64,000 nt of DNA from Geobacteraceae bacterium (GCA_027404165.1 DAHZCG010000003.1:1-64000), one strand, 5' to 3'; positions 16,449 through 25,412 are shown, counted from the first letter of the stretch. Made by a program: numbers and translations. Notes: generated from the letters alone by a model not told the origin.

Positions 16449-19400
16449 ATGAAAATCAAGAATTTTGGAATGGCAAGATGGGTGGGGCGGCTGTTGCTGG
16501 TTGTCTGCCTGATGGTGTCTTCGGCGGCTGCGGCGCATGCCTGGATCATCAACGGCACGGTGACGAACAACACTGCCAGGAGCGGCCGGGTGTACATGTC
16601 TCTGCAGCAGAATGGGGGAGATACCGGCCTGGGTCTCAGCATCCCGGCTCCCACGCCTGGCACCGCCTTCCAGATCCATGGCGTTCCCAACGGCACCTAC
16701 ACCCTCAAGGCCTTCGTGGACGGTTCCAGCACCGGTCGTCTCCATCCGGCCGACCCGACCTGGAGCTCCCCCGGGGCCATCACCATCAGCGGCAGCGACC
16801 ACACGCTCGACAGCAACACCACAGTGAATTTCAGCCCCGCTCCGAACGTTTCGCCGGTGGCACCCTTGGGGGCGCAGATCATCCCCGGCGACAACGGAGC
16901 CTTTGTTGGATGGCAAACGTTGCAAGACACCAACGGCAACACGATTGACAATGCCGACTCCTACAATGTCTACTACTCCACAACCAATACCATACCGACA
17001 AGTGGCACCACGCCCACATACATAAACATTCCTGCGGGGGATCAGACCTTTGCCATTTTCCATGTTCCCAACGGCACGCCTCTCTACATACAGGTGACCG
17101 CCCTTGTCGGCAACACTCAATCGACGGCCACTGCGGTCGCCTCAAAGACCATCAACCCGCCGACACCCGGCTTCACCATCACCGGCACCATAAACCTGTC
17201 GGGGATAACCAACCCGGCGGGGAATCTCTACATAGCGCTCGTGGACCAGACGGGCAAGGGAGGACCAGTCGCCGTCGCCTATGTAAACAGTTCTCCGCAA
17301 CTTAACGGTAATGCCTTTACCATCACCACCAACAGTACCAGCGTCCCCAACGGCACCTACTCCCTGTATGCTCTGATCGACATGAACAGTGATGGCAAGA
17401 TCAGCTCGGGCGACGTCATGCCCTCTGATCAGTCGGCTCCTACGGTCAACGTGACCGGGAGCAACCTTACGGGCCAGACCGTAACGTTGACCAAGAGCAA
17501 CTCCACGCCGTTCATCAATACCACCCATTACCAGGATTCCAGCACCCCTCCCAATGAAGGTTACAATGTTGTCCTTGGTGCCAAGGCAAAGACCGAGGTA
17601 CTGACAAACTTCACCGTGAACAGCGGTCCCAGCAACGGCCTTTCCTACCCCATCGATCTCGGACTCAACAGCTGGGGGGAATTCCAGGCATGGCTCAACG
17701 TCAACAGCAACCGCCCGCAACCTGCCGATGCCTACAACGTGACCATCAACTATGCCAACGGGATCGCGCCGGACACGCTCAACCTGAATCCGACGGTGGT
17801 TCTGGATAGCTTCGCGACCTCGCTGGCGCCGGCGGGAACCTTTCCCTTTGCCGCGATAACGAACCCGGTCACGACCAACTTTACCTGGGGTGCGCCCGCA
17901 ACCCCGCCATCCCTGACTCCCTACACCTTTTCACTCTGGTCGAGTATCCCCGGGTTTCCCGGCAATAATAATCAGTACAGCAACATGCCGAGCAGCACGC
18001 TGGCCCAGTCCGTTTCGGGGCTGACGTACGCCGACGGGGTCACCAACGGCTGGACGGTCTCTGTTCAGGACGCAGCCGGCAACCAGGCACAGAAGTCCGT
18101 AACATTGACCTACACCTCAGCGCCGGCCATCACCTCCTTCACTCCGGCCAGTGCCGTGCCGGGTACGGTGGTAACGCTCACCGGGATCAATTTCGATCCG
18201 ACCCTGGCGAACAACACGGTCACCTTCAACGGGACGGCAACCCCAGCTGTCGTGCAGTCCGCAACAACAACCCAGCTGACGGTGGTGGTGCCAAACGGGG
18301 CCTCCTCGGGGATTATCCAGGTGACGGTCGGTTCCAAGTCCGGCTCCAGCCCGACCACGATCACCATCCTCCCCACGATCACGGTCAACGGCAGGGTAAC
18401 CGATTTCGTTTCTGGCCTCAACGTCACCGGCGCCACGGTGACAATAAACTCGGCCATCCTGACCACCTCCACCACCACGACCGGAGCCGATCCCAGTCCC
18501 AACTATTCGTTCAGCAATGTCCCCTCCGGCACCAATTTCACCCTGAGCATCACGGCAACCGGCTATGATCCCGCCTATTCGGGGACCATCAACACCGGCA
18601 CCAACATTACCCGAAACTTCCCGATGTATGCCGCCGGGACGGTGACCGGCTGGAACGGTGGAGCCGGACAGGGGGTCATCCGTGGCCGGGTCATTGACAA
18701 CACCAACCCAAATTCGAGCACCAACGGCATCATCGGAGCGACGGTCTCCACCCCCGGTTACACGATTGTCTATGCCAATAACGATGCGGCGCAAACTCCC
18801 AATCCAGCGCTGACCAGCACCACCAGCAACGGCGTGTTCTACATCCTGCATGTCCCCGATGGCACCACCCTCACCATGACGGCTACTGCTACCGGGTATG
18901 TCTTCATGCCAGCCACAGCCACAGCCACAGCACATGCCAATGCAGTGACGTTCTCCACCAACCGCGGCTATCCGGCCATCTCCGTCTCCGGCACGATCAC
19001 CAACAGCGCCAAGACAGGTTTGACCGGTGCAACCATAGCGCAGCTTGGCACCTCCAACACCACCACCTCCACAACAGGCGGGGCGTTCACCATCAACAAC
19101 CTCCCCAGTGGCACCAGTTTCGAACTGAAGATGAGCCTGGACCCCACCTACGTGCCGAACTACACCGGCCCGATCACCTCTTCGAACAGTTTTGCTCTGC
19201 CATCTCCTGTTGTCCTCCTCACCCCGACCGAGTTTGCTGCACTCGGCATCTCCTCCGGCAAGGGCGCAGTCATCGGCCGGGTCGCCAACATGCAGAACCT
19301 GGCGGCGCCTATCAACGGTATGCAGGTAACCGCCTCTCCCTATACCGTCCTTTACTACGACCAGACCTACAACAGCGGCACCGGAGGATTCAACCCGGCA

Positions 19401-20507
19401 GCGACGGCCACCGATGCCAGTGGGATGTTCATAGTCATGAATGTGGATGAAGGGGCGTCGGTTAATGTCAACGCAACCGGTTACTTGAACAATATTTCAG
19501 GTTTTACGAATCTCACCACCCATGCCAACGCGGTTTCCGAGATTGCGGTACCGTGCAATGTGCCATCGGTCTCCGCTGGATACCTACCTCCTTACCTCAA
19601 TCCATCCAGCCTGACGGTACTGACCTCTCATGCGACGCCCACTATTTCCAGCCAGGTGTACGTGCCGTGGTCAATTGCATCGGCCGCCGCACCAGGACTG
19701 TTTGCTCAAATCGGCTACGGGCCAAGCGGGACTGACCCTTCAACCTGGGCCAACTCCCAATGGACCACTGCAAACTATAGTTCCAGCGGGGGAAATAACT
19801 ACTTCTATGCCGCGAGCTTTATCTCTCCCGCTACCGCCGGTACCTATGCATACGTCTTCCGTTATTCCTCTTTTGGCGGTCCGTACACTTACATCGGAAC
19901 AACAGTCTTTAGCGGCCCGGCCCAGCCCTCCAATTCCGGCACGCTGACGGTTAATACTCCCATATCGACAACCACGGCCCTGGCGCTGAATTCCGGCGCC
20001 AATCCGTCGATTTTCGGCCAGGGAGTCGGCTTTACCGCTACAGTGTCACCCGCTGCCGCCACGGGCACCGTTCAGCTCTATGTTGACGGGAACCTGGTCG
20101 CATCGAGTATCATCAGCAGTGGCAGCGCCAGCTTCGCTCCCATAACGAATCTCACGGTTGGTCCGCACACCATCACGGCTGTCTATAGCGGCGACACAAC
20201 CTATGATGTCAGCACCTCCGCCGGGCTGTCACAGACGGTCAATGACGGGATCAAGATCGGCAGCATCGGTAACTTCCTCACGTTGCAGTCCGCTATCACC
20301 GTCGCTGTTGACACCAATGTACTGCTTCTGCGGGATACGCGTTTTGCAGAAGACCTGATTGTCAACCGGACGTTACCCTTCACCATTACCTTGAATGGCG
20401 GCCTGTCCAGCGACTTCACCACACCGGTCGGAATCACATCGGTACGGTCACTCAGAATTCAGCAAGGTCGGGTTAACGCCGTCCGTCTGGTAGTCAAACC
20501 GGATTAG
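16449..20507 (+). CDS. Large secreted multidomain protein with TIG and Ig-like repeats
   Basis: The 1352-residue protein has a signal peptide ending about AHA-W at residue 31. The mature part is rich in Thr, Ser, Asn and Gly. It contains several carboxypeptidase-regulatory-like/EF-hand-like modules near the start (DMNSDGKISSGD near 315), an IPT/TIG domain (about 557-640, ITSFTPASAVPGTVVTLTG), further beta-sandwich repeats ending in GTNF or GATV, and a bacterial Ig-like domain (about 1172-1268, TVSPAAATGTVQLYVDG). The last 80 residues resemble the beta-strand tail seen on secreted Geobacter proteins. No membrane anchor or sortase signal is visible. Surface adhesion or matrix function is an inference. 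AAGGGGTGATGT precedes the ATG. Confidence 0.8.
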   Translation: MKIKNFGMARWVGRLLLVVCLMVSSAAAAHAWIINGTVTNNTARSGRVYMSLQQNGGDTGLGLSIPAPTPGTAFQIHGVPNGTYTLKAFVDGSSTGRLHPADPTWSSPGAITISGSDHTLDSNTTVNFSPAPNVSPVAPLGAQIIPGDNGAFVGWQTLQDTNGNTIDNADSYNVYYSTTNTIPTSGTTPTYINIPAGDQTFAIFHVPNGTPLYIQVTALVGNTQSTATAVASKTINPPTPGFTITGTINLSGITNPAGNLYIALVDQTGKGGPVAVAYVNSSPQLNGNAFTITTNSTSVPNGTYSLYALIDMNSDGKISSGDVMPSDQSAPTVNVTGSNLTGQTVTLTKSNSTPFINTTHYQDSSTPPNEGYNVVLGAKAKTEVLTNFTVNSGPSNGLSYPIDLGLNSWGEFQAWLNVNSNRPQPADAYNVTINYANGIAPDTLNLNPTVVLDSFATSLAPAGTFPFAAITNPVTTNFTWGAPATPPSLTPYTFSLWSSIPGFPGNNNQYSNMPSSTLAQSVSGLTYADGVTNGWTVSVQDAAGNQAQKSVTLTYTSAPAITSFTPASAVPGTVVTLTGINFDPTLANNTVTFNGTATPAVVQSATTTQLTVVVPNGASSGIIQVTVGSKSGSSPTTITILPTITVNGRVTDFVSGLNVTGATVTINSAILTTSTTTTGADPSPNYSFSNVPSGTNFTLSITATGYDPAYSGTINTGTNITRNFPMYAAGTVTGWNGGAGQGVIRGRVIDNTNPNSSTNGIIGATVSTPGYTIVYANNDAAQTPNPALTSTTSNGVFYILHVPDGTTLTMTATATGYVFMPATATATAHANAVTFSTNRGYPAISVSGTITNSAKTGLTGATIAQLGTSNTTTSTTGGAFTINNLPSGTSFELKMSLDPTYVPNYTGPITSSNSFALPSPVVLLTPTEFAALGISSGKGAVIGRVANMQNLAAPINGMQVTASPYTVLYYDQTYNSGTGGFNPAATATDASGMFIVMNVDEGASVNVNATGYLNNISGFTNLTTHANAVSEIAVPCNVPSVSAGYLPPYLNPSSLTVLTSHATPTISSQVYVPWSIASAAAPGLFAQIGYGPSGTDPSTWANSQWTTANYSSSGGNNYFYAASFISPATAGTYAYVFRYSSFGGPYTYIGTTVFSGPAQPSNSGTLTVNTPISTTTALALNSGANPSIFGQGVGFTATVSPAAATGTVQLYVDGNLVASSIISSGSASFAPITNLTVGPHTITAVYSGDTTYDVSTSAGLSQTVNDGIKIGSIGNFLTLQSAITVAVDTNVLLLRDTRFAEDLIVNRTLPFTITLNGGLSSDFTTPVGITSVRSLRIQQGRVNAVRLVVKPD

Positions 20508-20532
20508 TCGCTCTTATAATTTATCCAGAGAC

Positions 20533-20570
20533 AACTACAATGACCACTCCAACGGGTGGTCATTGTAGTT
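20533..20570. terminator. Perfect 15-bp hairpin after the surface-protein gene
   Basis: AACTACAATGACCAC and its exact complement flank an eight-base loop, 25 bases after the stop codon. There is no T-run, so it may stabilise the mRNA end or work as a weak terminator; it is also 26 bases upstream of the chorismate mutase start. Confidence 0.6.
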
Positions 20571-20596
20571 AACATGCCGAGAGAACGGGGCCCCAC

Positions 20597-20875
20597 GTGG
20601 AAATCAACGAAATACGCAAACGGATCGACCTGCTGGATGACGTACTGCTGCGCATCTTCAACGAGCGCGCCCGCCTGGCCCTGGAGATCGGACATCTCAA
20701 GAAGGGCCTTAGCCTGCCGGTCTTTGATCCATCCCGGGAAAAACGCATCTTCGCCCGTATGAAGGATGACAATCCCGGTCCATTGGATGATGAGGCCATT
20801 GTCAGGATGTTTGAACGGGTTGTGGATGAATCGCGCCGGCTGGAACGCATCACATCACATAAAGACGAGGAATAA
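20597..20875 (+). CDS. aroQ: Chorismate mutase (AroQ type)
   Basis: The 92-residue all-helical chorismate mutase of the AroQ class converts chorismate to prephenate for Phe/Tyr synthesis. Conserved features are EIRKRIDLLDDVLLRIFNER (helix 1 with the active-site Arg), the ALEIGHLKK lysine segment and a DPSREKRI-type loop. It starts at GTG. It is a free-standing enzyme, not fused to prephenate dehydratase or DAHP synthase. It is followed 15 bp later by a gene for an isolated DAHP-synthase-like regulatory domain, which suggests a shared role in aromatic amino acid control. Confidence 0.9.
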   Translation: MEINEIRKRIDLLDDVLLRIFNERARLALEIGHLKKGLSLPVFDPSREKRIFARMKDDNPGPLDDEAIVRMFERVVDESRRLERITSHKDEE

Positions 20876-20890
20876 GGGAGAAGAAATACC

Positions 20891-21100
20891 ATGCTGATCA
20901 TCATGAAGAAACATGCCGCGGAAGTGGCGTTGGATCAGATAAAGGAATACCTGATAACGAGGGATTTTGATATTCACCAGTCAACCGGTGCAAACCGCAC
21001 CATCATCGGTGTCATCGGTGATACGGATACGCTTGACGACCACGAGATCGAGGCCATGCCGGGGGTCAGCCAGGTAGTCAGGATCAGGCGGGATGATTGA
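20891..21100 (+). CDS. Stand-alone ferredoxin-like domain of DAHP-synthase type
   Basis: The 69-residue protein matches the N-terminal ferredoxin-like domain of type I-beta DAHP synthases: MLIIMKK start, GANRTIIGVIGDT in the middle, and EAMPGVSQVVRI at the end. In full-length enzymes this domain is followed directly by the TIM barrel. Here a TGA follows the domain and a hairpin follows the stop, so only the regulatory domain is made. A GGGAGAAG ribosome-binding site precedes the ATG. It could be a genuine separate regulatory subunit of the adjacent chorismate mutase or of a distant DAHP synthase, or a relic of a truncated aroF/aroG. Confidence 0.75.
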   Translation: MLIIMKKHAAEVALDQIKEYLITRDFDIHQSTGANRTIIGVIGDTDTLDDHEIEAMPGVSQVVRIRRDD

Positions 21101-21102
21101 AC

Positions 21103-21130
21103 GGAATCGGCGGGGAAACCCGCCGTTTCC
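21103..21130 (+). terminator. Hairpin terminator after the chorismate mutase unit
   Basis: CGGCGGG and CCCGCCG form a stem with a GAAA loop, extended by GGAA/TTCC across one mismatch. It starts two bases after the stop codon. The T-tract is short (TTT), so strength is uncertain. Bases 21131-21357 hold no gene I can support. Confidence 0.6.
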
Positions 21131-21357
21131 GATCCTGCCACACGTTTCCTTCTCCCTGAGACCAAAGGAACGCATGGCGGATCCAAACGTATCAGACCAA
21201 TAGATGGCGATGAAAAACAACGGGCCCGGGAGGGGCTACCGGCAAAGTACTCTGCCGGATTCCGGGTGGAAGTGCTGAAGAACCACATTGCGGCTGTACA
21301 TGAGCGAACCAGGGTGTTCAGGAGCGGCATTGACACCATCTGCGGCAAGGCGCGCCG

Positions 21358-22311
21358 CTAGCTTTCACGGAACTCTTTTCGATACCTCCCCGGCGCGGTC
21401 CTCAATACCTTCCTGAAATGTTTTCGTAGCGACACCTCGGAGCCGAAACCGGCTCGTTGCGCAACCAGGTCGATGGAGGCCGTGCTAGTCTCCAACAACC
21501 TCCGGGCCAGCGACAGCCGCTGGTTCAGCAGCCAGGAGCCGACGGTGGTGCCGGTGACCTGACGGAAGCGCCGGGTGAAGGTCCGGCGGCTCATGAAGGC
21601 CTTTGCGGCCAGGGAATCCAGGGTATGGGTCATCTCCGGATGCTGCTGCACCCACTCCACAACCTCTGAAAACCGGTCTGACAGCGGTGATTCCCGCAAC
21701 GGCTCGATGTACTGGGCCTGCCCTCCCTGGCGGTGAGGCGGCACCACCATCCTCCGCGCTACGCGACTGGCGATCTCGGCGCCGTGCATTCTGCGCAATA
21801 GATGCAGACAGCAGTCAATCCCCGCTGCAACCCCAGCCGAGGTTATAATATCTCCGTCATCCACATACAACACGTCCCGCTTCACCTGTATTTCCGGATA
21901 GCGCCGCACCAGATCATCGGCCCATTTCCAGTGGGTGGTGGCGGGACGGCCATCAAGCAGCCCCGCCGCAGCCAGCACATAACTCCCGAGACATAATCCC
22001 ACCATCAGGGCTCCGCGGCGATAAGCCTTACGCAACGCCTTCAGCAATGCCTCCGGCGGCAGTTCATGCGGATCCCGCCAACTTGGCACAATGACGATTC
22101 CGGCTGTTTCCACCATGCGCATCCCATGCAGCTTCCCCAGCACAAACCCCGCGCTGGTAGTCAACGACCGTTTTTCACACGCACAAACCGTGACAGGAAT
22201 CAGTGGCACCCCGGCATCACGACGATCTTCACCGAACACCTCCAGCGGAATCGCAAGATGAAACATACTGATCCGGTCAAAGGCAATCACGGCAATTGAA
22301 TCACTCGACAT
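21358..22311 (-). CDS. GlxA-type transcriptional regulator (DJ-1/PfpI + AraC HTH)
   Basis: The 317-residue regulator has an N-terminal DJ-1/PfpI-like amidotransferase fold (about 5-180, with GLCLGSYVLAAAGLLDGR around the nucleophile elbow) and a C-terminal AraC double helix-turn-helix (about 220-315, AFMSRRTFTRRFRQVTG and FGSEVSLRKHFRKVL). Such proteins sense small metabolites, often amino-compound related, and activate neighbouring genes. The start at 22311 follows AAGGGGGCAGCT; the longer frame from 22362 adds an unconserved leader. It is divergent from the GNAT/hydrolase pair, its most likely targets. Confidence 0.88.
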   Translation of the reverse strand: MSSDSIAVIAFDRISMFHLAIPLEVFGEDRRDAGVPLIPVTVCACEKRSLTTSAGFVLGKLHGMRMVETAGIVIVPSWRDPHELPPEALLKALRKAYRRGALMVGLCLGSYVLAAAGLLDGRPATTHWKWADDLVRRYPEIQVKRDVLYVDDGDIITSAGVAAGIDCCLHLLRRMHGAEIASRVARRMVVPPHRQGGQAQYIEPLRESPLSDRFSEVVEWVQQHPEMTHTLDSLAAKAFMSRRTFTRRFRQVTGTTVGSWLLNQRLSLARRLLETSTASIDLVAQRAGFGSEVSLRKHFRKVLRTAPGRYRKEFRES

Positions 22312-22425
22312 AGCTGCCCCCTTAATTGGCCTGATAATATCATAGTATGTCTTTGGGGCCACTGTTCTTTTCGGGAGAACCGGCAGATAATTTGACCATC
22401 ACCACATTGAAAGGGAGGAACCGCC

Positions 22426-22905
22426 ATGATCAGCCTGAGAAAACTAACCGATTCAGATCGTGCTGCAATCAAAAAATGGCCTGTCTATGCGGGCGATCTG
22501 GAACAGATGGATTATGCCCTGCGTGAGAACGGATGGCTGGATGAAATACGTTCAAATACAGACGTTTCCCTGTATGCCGCAACAGACGGTGATGAACTGA
22601 TCGGCTTTTCTCTTTTGGCAAAAACGGGTGCAGGTGAAGCCGAGTTCCGCATCGCCGTGCGGGCCGACAAGATCGGCCAGCGCCTTGGCGAAACGATTAC
22701 GACCCTGACATTGCGCGCAGGCTTTGAAGAGCTGGAATTGTCCCGGATCCACCTGATTGTGCGCAGGAACAATAGCAGGGGCATCAGGCTGTATCAACGC
22801 GTGGGGTTCACCGGATGCGGAGAGTGCCGCAAGGAAATCAGGGGCTGTTTGGTAGACTTCCTGAAGATGGAAATTACAAACAGGCGAGATTGTACCCATG
22901 CCTAG
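22426..22905 (+). CDS. GNAT family N-acetyltransferase
   Basis: The 159-residue single-domain acetyltransferase has the acetyl-CoA binding region as RADKIGQRLGETI (about residues 82-94) and a C-terminal RLYQRVGFTGCGE motif typical of the RimI/GNAT fold. The substrate is unknown. A strong GGGAGGAACC site precedes the ATG. It is 21 bp upstream of the isochorismatase-family gene and divergent from the GlxA-type regulator. Confidence 0.82.
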   Translation: MISLRKLTDSDRAAIKKWPVYAGDLEQMDYALRENGWLDEIRSNTDVSLYAATDGDELIGFSLLAKTGAGEAEFRIAVRADKIGQRLGETITTLTLRAGFEELELSRIHLIVRRNNSRGIRLYQRVGFTGCGECRKEIRGCLVDFLKMEITNRRDCTHA

Positions 22906-22926
22906 AGAAATGAAAAGGAGAAAACC

Positions 22927-23580
22927 ATGTCTCAGAGCACACAGCGAGCGTTAGTCGTCATCGATGTGCAGAACGACTATATCAGCGGCAATCTGCCGAT
23001 CGAGTATCCGCCGGTCGAACAGTCACTGGCCAATATCGGCCGGGCCATGGATGCCGCGCAGGCTGCGGCAATTCCGGTGGTGGTCGTGCAGAATATCCTG
23101 CCGGAGAACATGCCGATCATGGCACAGGGAACGTTTGGGGCGGAGCTGCATCACAGCATTACCGGGCGGGGCTGGGATCACCATATCCTGAAAGATCTGC
23201 CCAGTGCCTTTATCAATACCGGGTTGGAAGAATGGTTGCGCGCCCGCGACATCACCACTATTACCATAGTCGGCTATATGACCCATAACTGTGATCTTTC
23301 CACCGTGGTGCACGGGCTGCACAGCGGATTCACCGTTGAACTGCTCTCCGATGCCAGCGGGTCGCTGCCCTACGCCAACCGTGCCGGCAGCGCCAGCGCC
23401 GAGGAGATCCACCGTGTCATGACCGTGGTGATGCAATCCCGATTCGCCACGGTCATGACAACCGCTGAGTGGCTGGACGTTATTGCAGGCGGGATAACGC
23501 CTGAGCGTGACAATATCTTCAGCTCTAACCAGCGGGCACGGAAACAAGGTGAGATAGGAGAGCACGTCGATCGGCGTTGA
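22927..23580 (+). CDS. Isochorismatase-family cysteine hydrolase
   Basis: The 217-residue alpha/beta hydrolase of the isochorismatase-like family has the N-terminal catalytic-Asp motif ALVVIDVQNDY and the nucleophile region IVGYMTHNCDLST (Cys near 124). Members hydrolyse amides or vinyl ethers such as nicotinamide, N-carbamoylsarcosine or isochorismate; I cannot choose between them. The last 20 residues are poorly conserved and run toward a region with insertion-sequence-like debris. It follows the GNAT gene with an AAAAGGAGAAAACC ribosome-binding site. Confidence 0.83.
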   Translation: MSQSTQRALVVIDVQNDYISGNLPIEYPPVEQSLANIGRAMDAAQAAAIPVVVVQNILPENMPIMAQGTFGAELHHSITGRGWDHHILKDLPSAFINTGLEEWLRARDITTITIVGYMTHNCDLSTVVHGLHSGFTVELLSDASGSLPYANRAGSASAEEIHRVMTVVMQSRFATVMTTAEWLDVIAGGITPERDNIFSSNQRARKQGEIGEHVDRR

Positions 23581-23621
23581 AAGCCGGTCAGCCCCAGGTA
23601 GTATTTTTCAGCTGGTAAGTC

Positions 23622-23693
23622 GTCCCTGATTCTCCAGCTTTCATCCCTGGTTTTGATTATCTCGAAGTGATGAATGACGCTGTCAAGTGCGGT
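23622..23693 (-). pseudogene. Possible remnant of an IS21-family IstB helper ATPase
   Basis: The minus strand encodes TALDSVIHHFEIIKTRDESW followed by RIRDD, which closely resembles the C-terminal end of IstB proteins (pattern LDRLLHHCEIIETGNESWRF, from memory of the family). No upstream ATPase domain, partner transposase or terminal repeats are visible, so only about 25 codons survive. The assignment rests on this short stretch. Confidence 0.4.
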
Positions 23694-23863
23694 TTTTCTT
23701 CTCGCGAGGCACGATGACACTGACGAATTTCAGGCGGAAAGGATGGTTTCACCGGGGAGAGCAGATCAGGATTTAGTCGCCTTGGTCGGCCTCGGCTGCT
23801 GATCGGACGGCTTCATTTTGAGGTGACGGGTGGATACGTACTGTCTCCCCAGAATTCGTTGCC

Positions 23864-23921
23864 AGCTAAACGTCAACAGGCTCCCGGCACTGAGCAGCCG
23901 GGAGCCTGTTGACGTTTAGCT
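23864..23921. repeat. 25-bp perfect inverted repeat (hairpin)
   Basis: Two exact 25-base complementary arms (23864-23888 and 23897-23921; outer ends AGCTAAACGTC and GACGTTTAGCT) flank an eight-base loop. It lies between the hydrolase gene and the convergent cytochrome gene, 33 bp past the cytochrome stop. It has no T-tract on either side. It could be a bidirectional terminator, a stabilising 3' structure or a small mobile repeat. Confidence 0.85.
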
Positions 23922-23954
23922 GCGCGGCCGGCTTACGCCCGCCGCGAAAACGGT

Positions 23955-24506
23955 TTACTTGAGCGCGGGAACCACCGGACCCTTGCGCTGATCCATGGAA
24001 CTGAACAGGGGCTGCTTGTCCAGCGACTTGGGATCAACCTTGGACGAGTGACAGACGGAGCAGAAGACATCCATCTTGGCGCCCTTCTGGGTATCGACCA
24101 GCAGGTAACGGTAGTTGGGATTGGAGGGATGGGGATCGTGGCAACCGACGCAATCAAAAACGCCGTCGCGCAGGGAGCTGGCCGGCACGTTGGCGATCTT
24201 CGGATTGATGTTCTTGATGTTGAAGGGATGGCTCATGTGCCCTTTGATGGGAATGATGCCCTGTCCGCCCTTGTCGGCGTCCTCGTGACAGCTGAGGCAC
24301 AGCGCAGTGATGCTGGTGTAAGGCAGCTTGGTGCGAGGATTAATGTCCTTGGTATTGACCGGCACGGCAAAAATCAGTTTTTCTTGCTTAGCCGTGTGGA
24401 TGCTGTGGCACCCCGTACACTCCAGCTCGTCATGCGCCCCTGCCGCCAAGGCAGCGAACGGTGCGGCGAGGCTAGCTACCAACAGAAACAACAACACTTT
24501 TTTCAT
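23955..24506 (-). CDS. Secreted tetraheme c-type cytochrome
   Basis: The 183-residue protein has a signal peptide (MKKVLLFLLVASLAAPFAALAA) and four heme-attachment motifs: CTGCH, CLSCH, CVGCH and CSVCH. Several additional histidines (HSIHT, GHMSHPF, HDPHPS) can serve as axial ligands. It resembles the cytochrome c3-like/doubled-CxxCH families used for periplasmic or outer-surface electron transfer in Geobacter relatives. No lipoprotein cysteine is present after the signal, so it is probably periplasmic. The exact family and redox partner are unknown. It is monocistronic. Confidence 0.9.
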   Translation of the reverse strand: MKKVLLFLLVASLAAPFAALAAGAHDELECTGCHSIHTAKQEKLIFAVPVNTKDINPRTKLPYTSITALCLSCHEDADKGGQGIIPIKGHMSHPFNIKNINPKIANVPASSLRDGVFDCVGCHDPHPSNPNYRYLLVDTQKGAKMDVFCSVCHSSKVDPKSLDKQPLFSSMDQRKGPVVPALK

Positions 24507-24777
24507 ACTTTTCCATCTCCTTTAATTGAATAAATACCATCATGAACCGCAAGGGAAAACCCGCAGTACATTAGCAATAAATGCGGCAGGATTCAAGAAT
24601 ATTTGTCATCCCGTCAGGCCATATCGCAGCGGCACTCCCTACCAAGCTGACGAATGAATTCTGAATTATTCCTGCAACTCATGAGCCGTGGTGATGCAGT
24701 CGCGTTGTGCCACAGTCATGTCTCCCCCACAGAACAATGTCTGATCAGCACCCAGCCTGGAGCTCATACTTTTCCCC

Positions 24778-24807
24778 TTGACTCCACTAGACCGATCAGT
24801 CTATATT
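24778..24807 (+). promoter_or_regulatory. Promoter with embedded palindromic operator of the TetR regulator
   Basis: TTGACT (24778-24783) and TATATT (24802-24807) are 18 bases apart. The palindrome TAGACCGATCAGTCTA (24788-24803) fills the spacer and touches the -10, ideal for autorepression. The rest of 24507-24777 holds no supported gene. Confidence 0.75.
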
Positions 24808-24813
24808 TTACCC

Positions 24814-25395
24814 ATGAAAAAACACGATACACGCAGTGAAATCATCCGCATCGGCACCGACCTGATCTCCCGCCAGGGCTTCAACGCCACCGGCATCGAC
24901 TCAATATTGAAGGAGGCGGCTGTCCCCAAGGGGTCGTTTTACCATTACTTCAAGAACAAGGAGGAATTCGGCCTGGCGGTGATCGATCGCTTTGCCGAGA
25001 GCTTCGAACAGCGCCTCGACACCTTCCTGAACGACGACGAAGTGTCGCCGCTCAACCGCATCCGCAACTTTCTGGAAACCGGCCTGGCGCGGGTCAGCCA
25101 GAACCAGTGCACGAAAGGGTGCCTGATCGGGAACCTGGGGCAGGAAATGGCCGACCAGAACGAGCTCTTTCGCGCCCGGCTGGATGAGGTGTTCAGCATG
25201 TGGAAGGGGCGTTTTGCCGCCTGCCTGACAGAGGCGCAGCAACGGGGCGAATTGTCCCGGAGCAGGGATGCGCTCCAGCTGTCAGGCTTCATCCTCTCCG
25301 GCTGGGAAGGGGCGATCCTGCGCGCCAAGGTGATGAAAACCACCCAACCGATGCAGGACTTCATCGAGGTACTGTTTAGCGCAACGCTGCGCTGA
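24814..25395 (+). CDS. TetR/AcrR family repressor, NemR-like
   Basis: The 193-residue regulator has an N-terminal TetR helix-turn-helix (residues about 10-60, GIDSILKEAAVPKGSFYHYF) and a C-terminal ligand domain. The segment CTKGCLIGNLGQEMADQ near residue 105 matches the region around the redox-sensing Cys of NemR-type repressors, which respond to quinones, aldehydes and hypochlorite. The start at 24814 is the ATG after the operator; a TTG-initiated extension would run into the promoter. A second palindrome follows its stop, in front of the flavoprotein gene, so it probably controls the whole set of redox genes downstream. Confidence 0.85.
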   Translation: MKKHDTRSEIIRIGTDLISRQGFNATGIDSILKEAAVPKGSFYHYFKNKEEFGLAVIDRFAESFEQRLDTFLNDDEVSPLNRIRNFLETGLARVSQNQCTKGCLIGNLGQEMADQNELFRARLDEVFSMWKGRFAACLTEAQQRGELSRSRDALQLSGFILSGWEGAILRAKVMKTTQPMQDFIEVLFSATLR

Positions 25396-25412
25396 TTTTT
25401 TTACCCGGCCAG

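Larger units (their letters stand above)
23581..23954. other. Gene-poor region with IS debris and a long hairpin
   Basis: This 374-base interval between convergent genes holds no intact gene. On the minus strand there is an IstB-like fragment and, farther right, a frame ending RPTKATKS that I do not recognise. A 25-bp perfect inverted repeat lies next to the cytochrome gene. Confidence 0.5.

Noticed and set aside
21101..21361. 86-codon open frame continuing after the stop of the DAHP-type domain
   Set aside because: It is in frame with the small gene and open, but encodes nothing like a DAHP synthase barrel and includes the hairpin. In GC-rich DNA this length occurs by chance.
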